Notes: generated by a model from the sequence alone, not told the origin. Shown: positions 34,179 to 42,438, counted from the first letter of the stretch. The stretch is DNA of 64,000 bases from a virus (IMGVR_UViG_3300032323_000939:31506-95505); one strand, 5' to 3'. Made by a program: numbers and translations.

Positions 34179-35768
34179 TTAGAAAAAAGGATTACTAGAG
34201 GCTACAACTTCTGGCATTACTAAATCTTGAGTTAAAGAACAAGCAATAGATAAACTATCAACAAAATCGTCATGTGCGTAGGATTCATCGGGCGCAGCCA
34301 CTAAAAAGTTGGGTCCTTTATACTGAACTTCGGCATCGACCATCTGTTGGTAGAAACGTTTCCAGGTACGAAGGCGCCTAGTTTTTGCGTGAGAAGGCCA
34401 AGAAATCATCTTTCGTTGAATTAGTGCCTGCAGGTGTTTCCATCTCTTTGATTGTTCAGATGGACTGGATGTTAAAGACATCACCTCTGCTCTAGGAAGA
34501 AGTAGTTTTAATCGTTGCGCTACTGCATCCCCAACACCGTTTGCATCTACCCCAACTGCAAGGACATCGTAGTTACTTAAGAAGTTTACAATTTGAAAGT
34601 ATTGTTCTTCCCAATCATCGCCCTGCATCTCTAACCAATTTAAAACTCTATGATCAAAATAACCAAACTCGTCAGGGCGATCCCAATCAACCCAAACAAT
34701 AGTAACAACTGTACTGTCAGTTTTACGAGCGGGGTCAATACCGACAACAACTGGGGTCTTGTGCCATACCTTAACAAGTTCTTGAGAAGTGTCACCCAAG
34801 TCATCCATAATCGTAGAAGTAACAAACATTCCTCTTTCTAGTAGCCATTTGCAGTTATAAGACATTTGAAATTCGTCAGAGTCCTCTCCAATACGAAGCA
34901 TCTCTTTACGAATAAACTTTTCATAGTTAGCATTAAATTTTGCTACATCTTTCCAGTCCCATTGAAAATGATTTTGTCTATTTCCTTTGGTTGTTTGACG
35001 CCTACGGTTTAATTGAATAGAACGATAAAAATTATTCTTACTTGTTGTTGGAGTACCAGTCTTAACCATTGTTCCTGCATAGTAAGCCAACATAGGGGAT
35101 ATAGACTTAGATACAACAAAGTCATCAGCCTCTTGACACTCATCAATAACAATCAAATGAAAAGACTTAGACTCAATCTTTGCACGAGGGTTAGCGGTCA
35201 TCATAGTAATCGTTGACCCAGATTTCTTTAGTTTAATCTGACGAGTAACTCCGCCTACACGAGCAGTAGCATCATCAATCTCAGGATCACCCATAATGTC
35301 TAATGCTCTTTCAGAGGTTAAACGGCTTACAGCACGACCAAACAATGTCTCAACCTGAGATTCAGTAGGAGCAAATAATCCGACCCATAATCCATCTTTA
35401 AATTTTCCTAATAAATCAGGGTATAACTTTGCAAGACGTGGAAGTAGAACCATAAGTGTTGCTACTGTGTCGGCAACAGTTTCTGATTTTCCTGACTGAC
35501 GTGAAGCCAGCGCAGTTACTTCTTCACCATCGTTAATAATTACAGATTCAATAATACGACGGGCTAAAGGTTTTTGATAAGGGTGCAGGTCATGTCCTAC
35601 TAGGACCTTTAAAAAGTCCATAATTTTATCAATTAATTTTTCAACAAATTGTTGCGACAACTCATCCAGTTGTTCATCGGCTGGACCGTCATCCGTAGGT
35701 TTTTCATCTTGTTGATAAAACTCTGGATTAATTTCTTCAAACTTGTCTTCGTCGTGTTCGGATTCCAT
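34179..35768 (-). CDS. terL: Terminase large subunit
   Basis: This 529-residue packaging motor has an ATPase domain with the Walker-A-like SRQSGKSE (residues 89-96), Walker B LIVIDE (205-210) and a coupling motif near GTP (about 238-240). An RNase-H-like nuclease domain follows, with acidic residues in VVGIDPARKTDST (D345), AVGVDANGVGD (D408) and HDDFVDSLS (D501/D504). The first ~45 residues are acidic and non-conserved. An AAGGACACT ribosome site precedes the ATG. A candidate small subunit was not found next to it. Confidence 0.95.
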   Translation of the reverse strand: MESEHDEDKFEEINPEFYQQDEKPTDDGPADEQLDELSQQFVEKLIDKIMDFLKVLVGHDLHPYQKPLARRIIESVIINDGEEVTALASRQSGKSETVADTVATLMVLLPRLAKLYPDLLGKFKDGLWVGLFAPTESQVETLFGRAVSRLTSERALDIMGDPEIDDATARVGGVTRQIKLKKSGSTITMMTANPRAKIESKSFHLIVIDECQEADDFVVSKSISPMLAYYAGTMVKTGTPTTSKNNFYRSIQLNRRRQTTKGNRQNHFQWDWKDVAKFNANYEKFIRKEMLRIGEDSDEFQMSYNCKWLLERGMFVTSTIMDDLGDTSQELVKVWHKTPVVVGIDPARKTDSTVVTIVWVDWDRPDEFGYFDHRVLNWLEMQGDDWEEQYFQIVNFLSNYDVLAVGVDANGVGDAVAQRLKLLLPRAEVMSLTSSPSEQSKRWKHLQALIQRKMISWPSHAKTRRLRTWKRFYQQMVDAEVQYKGPNFLVAAPDESYAHDDFVDSLSIACSLTQDLVMPEVVASSNPFF

Positions 35769-35789
35769 AGTGTCCTTATTAAATAGCGA

Positions 35790-35810
35790 AACCCACCACT
35801 AGGATGGGTT
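35790..35810 (-). promoter_or_regulatory. Hairpin upstream of the terminase gene
   Basis: AACCCA and TGGGTT flank a nine-base loop in the 77-base gap between the 35846 gene and terL. On the minus strand it is followed by TCGCTATTT, a weak U-rich run. It may be an attenuator limiting terminase expression. Confidence 0.4.
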
Positions 35811-35845
35811 AACGCTTGACCTGTAAGAGAGGGTAAGACAGTTAA

Positions 35846-35983
35846 TCATAGCACAGATTGTGATCGCCTCTTTAACTCCTTAGCAATTGCGTGGAAAACT
35901 TCAGCACCAGTAAGGATCTCTTCAAGATCTGCCTGACTCTGTTGCCTTTGCCAAATCGTAATATGACGACCAATTACGAACAT
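35846..35983 (-). CDS. Small helical protein before terminase
   Basis: The frame contains FVIGRHITIWQRQQSQADLE and AEVFHAIAKELKRRS, a clear amphipathic helical pattern. The ATG at 35983 is preferred: GGAG lies six bases upstream, giving a 45-residue product with a 62-base overlap with the upstream gene. An in-frame ATG at 36088 would give 80 residues, but then 167 bases would be shared with an apparently intact gene. Position next to terL would suit a DNA-packaging accessory. Confidence 0.5.
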   Translation of the reverse strand: MFVIGRHITIWQRQQSQADLEEILTGAEVFHAIAKELKRRSQSVL

Positions 35984-36332
35984 TGACTGCTCCATCCATG
36001 TAATCAAATCTGGACTCGAGATTGTCGCTACTCGCTTCTCGATCCGAGTCTGGGGCTGGTGTCCATCCTTTTTCTTCCGTAAAATCATCGTAAGTCACAT
36101 CCCGCCTTTCTAGTGCTAGATTTAATGCTTCTTCTTCAGTTTTATTTCCAGTCCATTTGCCCATAACAAATGCTTTATAGAATGGTAATCGTACTATAAG
36201 TGGGGTAGATGTCCTAAATGGCTCGTTTATTTCCTGAGTCCAACCACGGACTACAAATTTCTTTCCCCATTTAAAGGGGAAGTTAGTGAACTGCACAAAT
36301 CGTTCTGATCCGATGTCGTGTACCTTTGGCAC
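35922..36332 (-). CDS. Phage protein of unknown function (136 residues)
   Basis: This protein has RFVQFTNFPFKWGKKFVVRG, then TPLIVRLPFYKAFVMGKWTG, EEALNLALERRDVTYDDFTE and a more polar C-terminus (SRFDYMDGAVNVRNWSSYYD). The N-terminal half is strand-rich and could be an SH3- or OB-like barrel. I do not recognise a named family. It overlaps the upstream KTSC-containing gene by one base and the downstream gene's start. Confidence 0.65.
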   Translation of the reverse strand: MPKVHDIGSERFVQFTNFPFKWGKKFVVRGWTQEINEPFRTSTPLIVRLPFYKAFVMGKWTGNKTEEEALNLALERRDVTYDDFTEEKGWTPAPDSDREASSDNLESRFDYMDGAVNVRNWSSYYDLAKATESGRS

Positions 36333-37033
36333 TACTTTCTCCTTTGTTTTCCCCCGCTTTTTAATTGATTTAGTCTTGCCAAGCCATAGAGAGTCCTTCT
36401 TGCGCCTGCTGGGACAGAGTTAACATTAGCAGGTCCACGAGGTTTAAAATCTAAGTTCTCATAAATATAACGGCCTTTTGAAACACGGCGTTTAAAATCT
36501 TGCCACTCAGTTGGACGAACCTCGTAGTAGTTGTAGAAGGTTCCATCACGAAATACTACCGTTAGAACTTCTCTAACCTTGTCGTAACCAGCCGCAACTG
36601 TACGTGGGCGATCAGGATTAGAACTTGAAGTAGGAATTACAGATAAAGGAGCGGCGGCATTAGACTCGCCCTCTTGTGGTCCTTTAAGACCAGGAATAAC
36701 AAGTTCGCCATCTTCTTCATCATAAAATTTACGACCTGCAGAGCGGTCAACAAAATTTCCATTTGCATCTACATAAAAGGTAGAAAAGTCATCAGAGCCA
36801 ACTGCTTGTCCTGCTTGGTTTCTACGAGAAGCCTCTTTGTAAGATTGAGGATCGTAATACTTGTTAGTTGTTATGCTGATTGCTTCAAAAAACTCTCCAT
36901 AAGAAGCGGAGGTTGGTAGACCAGCAAAATTAGATGTGCTACTAATTACAGGTGAAAGAATATTTAATAACTCTTGACCAGATGGCAAAACCGCCCGTTG
37001 TGTACGGGCGGCTTTACCTGATATACGTGCCAT
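36332..37033 (-). CDS. KTSC-domain protein
   Basis: This 233-residue protein carries a C-terminal KTSC-like domain (about 140-205): VAAGYDKVREVLTVVFRDGT, FYNYYEVRPTEWQDFKRRVS and KGRYIYENL. That fits the 'Y-D-x-x-x-x-x-L-x-V-x-F-x-x-G-x-x-Y-x-Y-x-x-V-x-x-x-x-[WF]' pattern ending in S-x-G-x-Y. The family is thought to bind nucleic acid in some contexts. The first 100 residues are low in structure, with FGEFFEAISITTNKYYDPQS-like text near residue 45. It is probably a virion-associated protein. Confidence 0.72.
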   Translation of the reverse strand: MARISGKAARTQRAVLPSGQELLNILSPVISSTSNFAGLPTSASYGEFFEAISITTNKYYDPQSYKEASRRNQAGQAVGSDDFSTFYVDANGNFVDRSAGRKFYDEEDGELVIPGLKGPQEGESNAAAPLSVIPTSSSNPDRPRTVAAGYDKVREVLTVVFRDGTFYNYYEVRPTEWQDFKRRVSKGRYIYENLDFKPRGPANVNSVPAGARRTLYGLARLNQLKSGGKQRRK

Positions 37034-37055
37034 TAGGCTAGTCTAATCTAAAAGA

Positions 37056-37745
37056 TTAAGACGCTGCTGCCCAAGGAGTAATTGTTACTGCTGCTCCTGG
37101 TGCTACGTTGTTTGCACCTGCTGCAACTGATTGAACTCTAATTGTTCCTGGTACACCAATGATTGAGCCTGTACCTGATGTAAGCACTGTGCTTGCATTT
37201 GAGGTAAAGCGAATCTTGTTGGTGCTTGTGTTACCTGTAACAGTCCATGTACCGTCAACAGATCCTGTTGAAGCAACTGTAATCTTTGTACCTACTGGGT
37301 ACGCTGCTGTGAAACCAGTACCTGTAAGTTCAACAGTTGTTGAACCAGCAGTACGGTCAATGTCTGTAATGCTTCCTGCTGCGTTTGTTGCTGCTGTTGC
37401 AGTTGTAGGAACTAGTGATGCATCCTTCATTGCGTCAGTTGCAAGTGCTGTTGTAAGACCAAGTACTGAAGGAACAAGTACGTAGTCAGTGTCTCCTGCT
37501 ACATCTTCTCCTGCACTATTTTCTACAAATAGTGGATACCCGCCCCATCCTGAAAGAGCGATGATGTGGTTGTCTAGTGCTGGGTCTAAGCGTCCTGCAG
37601 TTCTAACATAACTATCTACGGTGTAGGTAGCGCCTGCTGAATCTGGACGGACGTCGTTTGGTTGCATAGGAAGATTTCCCCACACAAAATCAATTGCGAC
37701 TTCACCTGAAGAATCTAGAAGATTCCCGTTGTTATTCGTAGCCAT
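37056..37745 (-). CDS. Beta-rich virion protein, Ig-like repeat region
   Basis: This 229-residue protein begins with the acidic-neutral VAIDFVWGNLPMQPNDVRPD, followed by HIIALSGWGGYPLFVENSAG. The second half is Thr/Ala/Gly-rich with STTVELTGTGFTAAYPVGTK and ITVASTGSVDGTWTVTGNT, an Ig-like strand series. The 'G-x-W-T-V-T-G' pattern resembles head decoration or surface domains on phage capsids. Overlap with the upstream gene is 14 bases. A head-surface role is inferred. Confidence 0.6.
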   Translation of the reverse strand: MATNNNGNLLDSSGEVAIDFVWGNLPMQPNDVRPDSAGATYTVDSYVRTAGRLDPALDNHIIALSGWGGYPLFVENSAGEDVAGDTDYVLVPSVLGLTTALATDAMKDASLVPTTATAATNAAGSITDIDRTAGSTTVELTGTGFTAAYPVGTKITVASTGSVDGTWTVTGNTSTNKIRFTSNASTVLTSGTGSIIGVPGTIRVQSVAAGANNVAPGAAVTITPWAAAS

Positions 37746-37977
37746 TTATTTCCTCACAATCATGATTGGTTAGTTCAGTCTCTAAAAGTACTTCTTCGCA
37801 AGCCCTGCATTTGAAGAAGCGTATGTCATCTAATCCAACGTGTAAGGAATCCGAGTGTTGATCGCCAAAATCTGTCTGAGGTTGGGCTAAAACTTCAGGC
37901 GGAAATGGTCCTCTAGGACTGTGCGTCTGTAATGGTACAGCATGACCTTGTATTGCGAACTTGCGAATTAACTTCAT
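37732..37977 (-). CDS. Small zinc-finger-like protein
   Basis: This 81-residue protein has DIRFFKCRACEEVLLETELT followed by NHDCEEI. The C-x2-C ... H-x-C arrangement (about 57, 60, 72, 74) is that of a small zinc finger. The N-terminal half is Pro/His-rich and ends ...DSLHVGLDD. It lies one base from the end of another zinc-knuckle gene. Partner and target are unknown. Confidence 0.65.
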   Translation of the reverse strand: MKLIRKFAIQGHAVPLQTHSPRGPFPPEVLAQPQTDFGDQHSDSLHVGLDDIRFFKCRACEEVLLETELTNHDCEEINGYE

Positions 37978-38232
37978 TTATTTTGCCGACTTTTTAGTGG
38001 TTGCTTTCTTTTTAGGAGCGGCAGGTTCTTCAATTACCTCTGGAATAGGAGTAGCAACTAAAGCCAACGCCTCTTTTTCCGCTTCTTGATACTTCTCAGT
38101 AATAGTTAATAATCCTGCTTTTTTACGGCCTTCTAAAAATGAAGGCAAGTGCTTACCGCAATAGAGTTGAGAAATTTGCTTTGTTATTCGATACTCATAC
38201 ATTGCATCGGAAGTGCAGTTAACGCAGGTCAT
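37978..38232 (-). CDS. Zinc-ribbon protein with Lys-rich tail
   Basis: This 84-residue protein starts MTCVNCTSDAMYEYRITKQI then SQLYCGKHLPSFLEGRKKAG. It has Cys pairs C-x2-C and C-x2-H suited to one zinc. The C-terminal tail (EEPAAPKKKATTKKSAK) is basic and histone-like. The ATG at 38232 is used because it overlaps the upstream stop as TAATG; an ATG at 38244 is in frame but would need a longer overlap. A DNA- or RNA-binding virion role is possible. Confidence 0.7.
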   Translation of the reverse strand: MTCVNCTSDAMYEYRITKQISQLYCGKHLPSFLEGRKKAGLLTITEKYQEAEKEALALVATPIPEVIEEPAAPKKKATTKKSAK

Positions 38233-38492
38233 TAGCAATCCCATTTACGTAATGCTAAAGCCTTACGAGTTGGTCTACCTTTTTCATCTTTCATAGGTCC
38301 TGGCATTCCACCCATACGTGCACAGAAAGATTTACGACGTGCTGCTTTCTTTGGAGACTTCTTTGCTTCTTTAGAAGATACTGGTGGCTTTAAATTGTGA
38401 CCTTCTTTTTTTGCAGAGGCACGACCCTTAGCGTTTAATCCACCTTCTGGGTTCTTACCTTCTTTACGTTGCCATGCTGGTGACTTAGCCAC
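38232..38492 (-). CDS. DUF6321-like small protein
   Basis: This 86-residue product starts at GTG 38492 with GGAG five bases before it. It contains KSPAWQRKEGKNPEGGLNAK, GRASAKKEGHNLKPPVSSKE, then RRKSFCARMGGMPGPMKDEK and RKALALRKWDC. I recognise 'A-W-Q-R-K-E-G-x-N-x-x-G-G-L-N-x-K-G-R-x-S' with 'S-F-C-A-R-M-x-G-M' as DUF6321, a basic small protein of many environmental phages. The function is unknown. Confidence 0.82.
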   Translation of the reverse strand: MAKSPAWQRKEGKNPEGGLNAKGRASAKKEGHNLKPPVSSKEAKKSPKKAARRKSFCARMGGMPGPMKDEKGRPTRKALALRKWDC

Positions 38493-38842
38493 TACCACTC
38501 CAATCCATGAGAAAACTTTTTACTATCAGTCTTTATTGGTGCTCCACCACCCATTGGTCCTGGGCGTGATGGTTCTGGGAATACCTTAGAGAGTTGATCC
38601 TTAGTCCGTGGGTCAATCTCTGGATGACTTGAAAGATTCTGTGCTCTTGTCCAAAATTCAGGCGGGTACATACCAAAGTTACGAAGAATCTGCCCATGAG
38701 TTTTTACCGATGGATTGTTAGAAATTTTTCCAGCAAAATTTAATATCTTTTTATCTATAGCAGATAACGGATTTACACGAGAGTTGTAACCCTCATTGAA
38801 ATGAGAGTATGACTTATGTCCTCTATCTACTGAGCCAGCCAT
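38492..38842 (-). CDS. Unrecognised phage protein, 116 residues
   Basis: The sequence has a helical middle (LSAIDKKILNFAGKISNNPS, GQILRNFGMYPPEFWTRAQN) and a Pro/Gly-rich end. No catalytic or metal motif is visible. It is coupled to both neighbours by short overlaps, and its codon use matches that of the surrounding late genes. Placement among virion and small DNA-binding proteins suggests a minor capsid component. Confidence 0.6.
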   Translation of the reverse strand: MAGSVDRGHKSYSHFNEGYNSRVNPLSAIDKKILNFAGKISNNPSVKTHGQILRNFGMYPPEFWTRAQNLSSHPEIDPRTKDQLSKVFPEPSRPGPMGGGAPIKTDSKKFSHGLEW

Positions 38843-39240
38843 TATTGAACTTTCTTTCCGCCTCTAACCTTCTTAACAGGAACTCTTCCTGGCTTTGGCG
38901 CAGCGGCAGGAGTTGGCATCTTTGATGTATAACTAGCGGAGATATCACCGTGCTTCATAGATACTGGTGCTCCAGGTTGTGCGTAGTTATGCACAACGCC
39001 TAAAAATTCAGTTGCTCTTCCTGCTCTTCTTCTTTCTGATCTTTCTGCAAGGTTTGCTTGTTGGGCAGTTTGTGCTTTTGTTGCTTCGTATTGAGCAGAG
39101 TGCATTGCTAAAGTAGATTGAGTAAGATGCATTTGTTCAGTGTCTCGTGCTGCACGAGCACCTTCTCTATATTTTTGGTCGATGAAACGTCCTACTATTG
39201 TAAATGGGTTCGGACCACCAGATAGGTTTTGCATACTCAT
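38842..39240 (-). CDS. Unrecognised helical phage protein, 132 residues
   Basis: This protein has an amphipathic Gln/Ala/Glu-rich helix (about 35-80, ATKAQTAQQANLAERSERRR) and a Gly/Pro/Lys-rich C-terminus. The start is MSMQNLSGGPNPFTIVGRFI, which partly resembles the 'N-L-S' tag described for the 42-48 kb genes. It may be a structural linker. No known family. Confidence 0.58.
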   Translation of the reverse strand: MSMQNLSGGPNPFTIVGRFIDQKYREGARAARDTEQMHLTQSTLAMHSAQYEATKAQTAQQANLAERSERRRAGRATEFLGVVHNYAQPGAPVSMKHGDISASYTSKMPTPAAAPKPGRVPVKKVRGGKKVQ

Positions 39241-39254
39241 ATACTCATTATCGC

Positions 39255-39626
39255 TTAGTTTGTCTCCTCAGACTTGTTAACTGATAGGCATTCTTCAATT
39301 GCAATTAATCTTTCGCCCATCTCTACAAAGGCTTCCATAAGTACGCCTTGGTTCTCATAAAGTTTATTTACTACATCTTTAGTTGATTTTCCGCCATTAC
39401 TAGATAGTTCACCATCTAAACGGTTTAATCTCTCCATAACCCCTGGAGTACGGTCACGGCCTGGAGACTCCTCTTCTCCAGACCAGTCCCGCTTAAAGTC
39501 TTCAAACCAATCAATCATAGAGTCAAGCCTATTTTTGTAAGGCTCAAGAAGTTGACGTAGACCTAACAAGGCCGCTGTCACAACTCCAATCGTTGCAAAA
39601 ATAGTTATGATCATGTTATCGGTCAT
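39255..39626 (-). CDS. Single-pass membrane protein (DUF2746-like)
   Basis: This 123-residue protein starts with a membrane helix (MIITIFATIGVVTAALLGLR, residues 5-24). RQLLEPYKNRLDSMIDWFED and a coiled-coil tail with LNRLDGELSSNGGKSTKDVV follow. Such small type-I membrane proteins are typical of actinophage lysis regions. It precedes the first holin-like gene. It could be a holin partner or an anti-holin. Confidence 0.6.
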   Translation of the reverse strand: MTDNMIITIFATIGVVTAALLGLRQLLEPYKNRLDSMIDWFEDFKRDWSGEEESPGRDRTPGVMERLNRLDGELSSNGGKSTKDVVNKLYENQGVLMEAFVEMGERLIAIEECLSVNKSEETN

Positions 39627-39650
39627 TTGACTTATGTTTTTTTCGTAAGG

Positions 39651-39845
39651 TTACTTTTTAGCGCCGAATCCGTATGACGGATCTTTAGGGTTTAACATTT
39701 TGGCTAATGGACCAAGAAGACCTGCAATAAATGCATTTGCTAAAGTCTTTGGGTCTGTAATGCCGCTCATATACAAAGCGGCAACTGCAGCGGCGGCTGC
39801 ACGTAGGTACGTACCTGCTGCTGCTTCTAGTGCTTTCTTATCCAT
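39651..39845 (-). CDS. Holin-like small protein
   Basis: This 64-residue protein has an Ala-rich helix (EAAAGTYLRAAAAAVAALYM), then SGITDPKTLANAFIAGLLGP and LAKMLNPKDPSYGF. Short Ala/Gly hydrophobic helices with a charged C-terminus are typical of small phage holins or 'r1t-like' families. It lies close to another two-helix membrane gene. It may form the lethal hole with one of them. Confidence 0.6.
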   Translation of the reverse strand: MDKKALEAAAGTYLRAAAAAVAALYMSGITDPKTLANAFIAGLLGPLAKMLNPKDPSYGFGAKK

Positions 39846-39887
39846 ACTTCTCCTAACAGAGTGCCCAACCTCAGAGTAAATGATCTC

Positions 39888-40052
39888 TTACTCTTCTCGG
39901 TTACGCAGTGGATACGTAATTAGCCATGCAAACAAAGTACCCAAAATTGCATATCCAACTACAGTTTTTGCACTTCCGTCTAACACTACCCAAGCAATAA
40001 ACATGCCTAGTAGTGTCCAGAGTTGATCCACCATATCCTTTAGTATTTTCAC
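39888..40052 (-). CDS. Two-helix membrane protein, probable holin
   Basis: This 54-residue protein has a GTG start behind GAAGGGA. It reads MKILKDMVDQLWTLLGMFIA then WVVLDGSAKTVVGYAILGTL and FAWLITYPLR, giving two short transmembrane helices with a loop and a charged tail (NREE). This is holin-like topology. It overlaps the upstream secreted-protein gene by the GTGA linkage. It was missed by length filters. Confidence 0.65.
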   Translation of the reverse strand: MKILKDMVDQLWTLLGMFIAWVVLDGSAKTVVGYAILGTLFAWLITYPLRNREE

Positions 40053-41602
40053 AGAGTTTCCCTTCGTCTTGCTGCGTTGTTGTTTCCGCCACTACTTCCT
40101 CCAGTAGATGAACTGCTTGTGGTTGTTGCAGCAGCAACGGCTGCGGCTTGGATTGCTGCACCTCCAGCAATTACCGTTGCAATTACAGCCTTTGTTGATT
40201 CTTCACGTTCTTCTTCGCTCATGTCTGCGCCAAGGCTTCCTAATGCAAGTAAAGCCATTGCAGGATCAGTAAATATTGCGCCAATTAATTCAGCAGGATT
40301 TTCAACCAATATAAGAGCGTCAGCAACTTCTGCAGTAATAATAACTTGATTTCCATTTTCATCAGTTCTAACTTCTACTGGTGTTTCTGGAGGAAGATCT
40401 GCATATGTAAGTCCTGCATTTTCCATGTCTTCAGCAGTAACTGCTAACCCATTCTCAAGTGCATCAGCAATAAGAATTTCGGCAATTAATTCTTTTTCAG
40501 ACTCTGTTAAAGTACCATCTGCCATAGCATCATCTACTAAATCATCTACAGAAGGAGACTCAGGTGCAGGAACAGGTTCAATTTCAGGCTCAGGCTCAGG
40601 CTCTAATTCTACTTCTGGAAGAGGCTCAGGAACAGGCTCTGGTTCAGGCTCAGGCTCAGGTTCAATTTCTGGGTCTTCTGGTTGCACAGGTGCGGGCTCT
40701 TCTTCAGGCTCTAGCGAAGGAGGAATTGGAACAGGGTCCACTATCACTGGTGGAGTTGGAGCAACAGGTTGAGGTCCTGGAGCCGTCGATGTATCAGTCT
40801 GAGAAGTTTGAGTATCCACAGTTGCAGAACCACTATCGACAGTCGATGTCGAAGTATCAACAGTAGAAGTTGAAGTATCGGTTGTTGTAGTTGAGGTATC
40901 GGTTGTTGATGTTGAAGTATCAACAGTTAGGGTTGCCGTATCTACTGGCGTAGCAGTTAATACTGGAGCAACTGTAACTTGAGTTACGCCGTATTCTGCT
41001 AACGTAACTACATCACCATTTACTAATCGAACACCAGTACGTGTTTGATTTTCATAAGTAGGTCCTGTTACTAGATACGACATTGCTACAGTTCCATCCG
41101 TATTTATTGCAGCAGTAATAACAATGTTTGTTGGAGTCGTTGTTCCTTGCAACCAAATAGGACGTGCTGAAATATCTACTTGAAATCCACCATCACTTGA
41201 TTGAATAATTAAGTGTTCATCTGAACGCCATTGTGGGTATACAACCCAGTCCATACTGTATAAGGAAATAGAGGGAGTGCTTGGGTAAGTCCAATAAGTA
41301 CCATCTGGAGCACCAAAAGTAATTACCGAGTTAGTTGTAGCATAAACACGGTCGTATTGAACTCCATCAAAAGTAACAGTTGCAGTTATAGGGACTTGGT
41401 AAGAGACGTCATCTCCACCGCAAGTCTGTAGTGTAGTTACAGTAGGAGTTTCGCCAACAGCAGTAGGTTCTGCAGCAGCAGCAATGGTTGCGGCTTGAGC
41501 AGTGTTTATGCACGTTGCATAGGCTGGTGTTGCAACTATTAAAGGAAGTAGAGAAAAAGATGATGCGACAGATAGTGCTGCGAATATACGCAGTTTTTTC
41601 AA
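40049..41602 (-). CDS. Sec-exported Thr- and Pro/Glu-rich surface protein
   Basis: This 517-residue protein starts with a signal peptide (MKKLRIFAALSVASSFSLLP, then an A-Y-A cleavage site about residue 28). A beta-rich domain (about 30-205) with two cysteines follows, then Thr/Ser/Asp repeats (DTSTSTTDTSTTTTDTSTST, about 225-275) and a Pro/Glu-rich stretch (about 285-350). An acidic helical domain follows, then a hydrophobic Ala-rich helix (AVIATVIAGGAAIQAAAVAA) and a Ser/Gly/Arg tail. It resembles bacterial surface proteins more than virion proteins. It lies in the lysis region, upstream of a holin-like gene. Its role is unknown. Confidence 0.72.
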   Translation of the reverse strand: MKKLRIFAALSVASSFSLLPLIVATPAYATCINTAQAATIAAAAEPTAVGETPTVTTLQTCGGDDVSYQVPITATVTFDGVQYDRVYATTNSVITFGAPDGTYWTYPSTPSISLYSMDWVVYPQWRSDEHLIIQSSDGGFQVDISARPIWLQGTTTPTNIVITAAINTDGTVAMSYLVTGPTYENQTRTGVRLVNGDVVTLAEYGVTQVTVAPVLTATPVDTATLTVDTSTSTTDTSTTTTDTSTSTVDTSTSTVDSGSATVDTQTSQTDTSTAPGPQPVAPTPPVIVDPVPIPPSLEPEEEPAPVQPEDPEIEPEPEPEPEPVPEPLPEVELEPEPEPEIEPVPAPESPSVDDLVDDAMADGTLTESEKELIAEILIADALENGLAVTAEDMENAGLTYADLPPETPVEVRTDENGNQVIITAEVADALILVENPAELIGAIFTDPAMALLALGSLGADMSEEEREESTKAVIATVIAGGAAIQAAAVAAATTTSSSSTGGSSGGNNNAARRRETL

Positions 41603-41646
41603 GTATTCCCCTCGGAATTCTTAATGCCCTCTTCGTGACTAGTTAA

Positions 41647-41880
41647 TTATACTGGTTTCCAATTTTTATTTATAATAAACTTTGATGCGTTGTTCTGTGA
41701 GTTTACTGACTCTCCTTGCACACCCTTACCACGAGATGCCCAAGAAACTACGCTAGGTTCTGCTTTTGATTTATAACCTAAGTTAGTATTAAATACAAAC
41801 TCTTGTTTTCTTGTAGTACGGTTTGGATTAACCGCTAATCTTTTTCTATCTAATTTTTTAGAACCAAATACAGAATCCAT
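41647..41880 (-). CDS. Unrecognised basic protein, 77 residues
   Basis: The sequence starts MDSVFGSKKLDRKRLAVNPN and has RTTRKQEFVFNTNLGYKSKA then EPSVVSWASRGKGVQGESVN. It is polar and basic, with no hydrophobic segment or cysteines. It shares a one-base overlap with the next gene. No family is recognised; a minor virion or DNA-contact role is possible. Confidence 0.55.
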   Translation of the reverse strand: MDSVFGSKKLDRKRLAVNPNRTTRKQEFVFNTNLGYKSKAEPSVVSWASRGKGVQGESVNSQNNASKFIINKNWKPV

Positions 41881-42245
41881 TAACTAACACCGCCATTTGA
41901 ACCATTAAACGTAACTCCACCTATACCCATGGTGTCTCTTGTAGATGCGGTCTTACCTTTACTTATTGGTTTTTTACGTTCTTTCATGCTTCCTTCACGA
42001 GGATCTGTACCTGCTGACATAGCGCCAACCATGTTAGGATAATTAGAAAAATGATAGCCGTTACCCACAAACCCAGATTCACGTTTACGTTTAAACCTAC
42101 GTCGCTGAGTGTTCTCTACAGACTCTGACTTTTGAAATTGATTAGATAAGTTACTTGCCATTTGACTTACTCCATACCTTCCGTATGTACCACCTGGTCC
42201 GCCATACATTCCTTTTCCAGTATTGTAAAAATCACTTCCTGCCAT
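41880..42245 (-). CDS. Unrecognised Gly/Ser/Arg-rich protein, 121 residues
   Basis: This protein starts MAGSDFYNTGKGMYGGPGGT and has QRRRFKRKRESGFVGNGYHF and a Lys-rich segment (SMKERKKPISKGKTASTRDT). There is no clear fold. The mix of Gly/Tyr-rich and basic blocks suggests a disordered nucleic-acid-contacting protein. It overlaps both neighbours. Confidence 0.55.
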   Translation of the reverse strand: MAGSDFYNTGKGMYGGPGGTYGRYGVSQMASNLSNQFQKSESVENTQRRRFKRKRESGFVGNGYHFSNYPNMVGAMSAGTDPREGSMKERKKPISKGKTASTRDTMGIGGVTFNGSNGGVS

Positions 42246-42438
42246 AAGTTAAAACTCCTTCAGGATCAAATACAACTAAAGATTGAAGAACCAATTTGTT
42301 CCCCGTACCTCTAGCGTGATGTCCACAGAAGTAAAGTTCTCCACTTGCTAAAGTTGCACGAACCATTGCCTGTGCATTGCATTTGTCACATCGTTCTGTA
42401 ATTAAAATTGCTCTGTGCGTGTCTAGCGCCGTAGACAT
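42232..42438 (-). CDS. DUF7455-like zinc protein
   Basis: This 68-residue protein has ERCDKCNAQAMVRATLASGE followed by LYFCGHHARGTGNKL. The pattern 'C-D-x-C-x-A-Q-A-x-V-R' ... 'L-x-F-C-G-H-H' is that of small actinophage/actinobacterial zinc proteins annotated as DUF7455. It has two Cys plus Cys-His-His ligands. It supports an actinobacterial host. Overlaps with both neighbours indicate operonic expression. Confidence 0.78.
   Translation of the reverse strand: MSTALDTHRAILITERCDKCNAQAMVRATLASGELYFCGHHARGTGNKLVLQSLVVFDPEGVLTYGRK

Noticed and set aside
36088-36090. Longer start for the 35846 gene
   Set aside because: It would force a 167-base overlap with an apparently intact gene; an internal ATG at 35983 has GGAG six bases upstream.
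39901-40170. 89-residue minus-strand frame (starts MLEVQQSKPQPLLL)
   Set aside because: It overlaps both the secreted-protein gene and the two-helix membrane gene in another frame and has no recognisable pattern.
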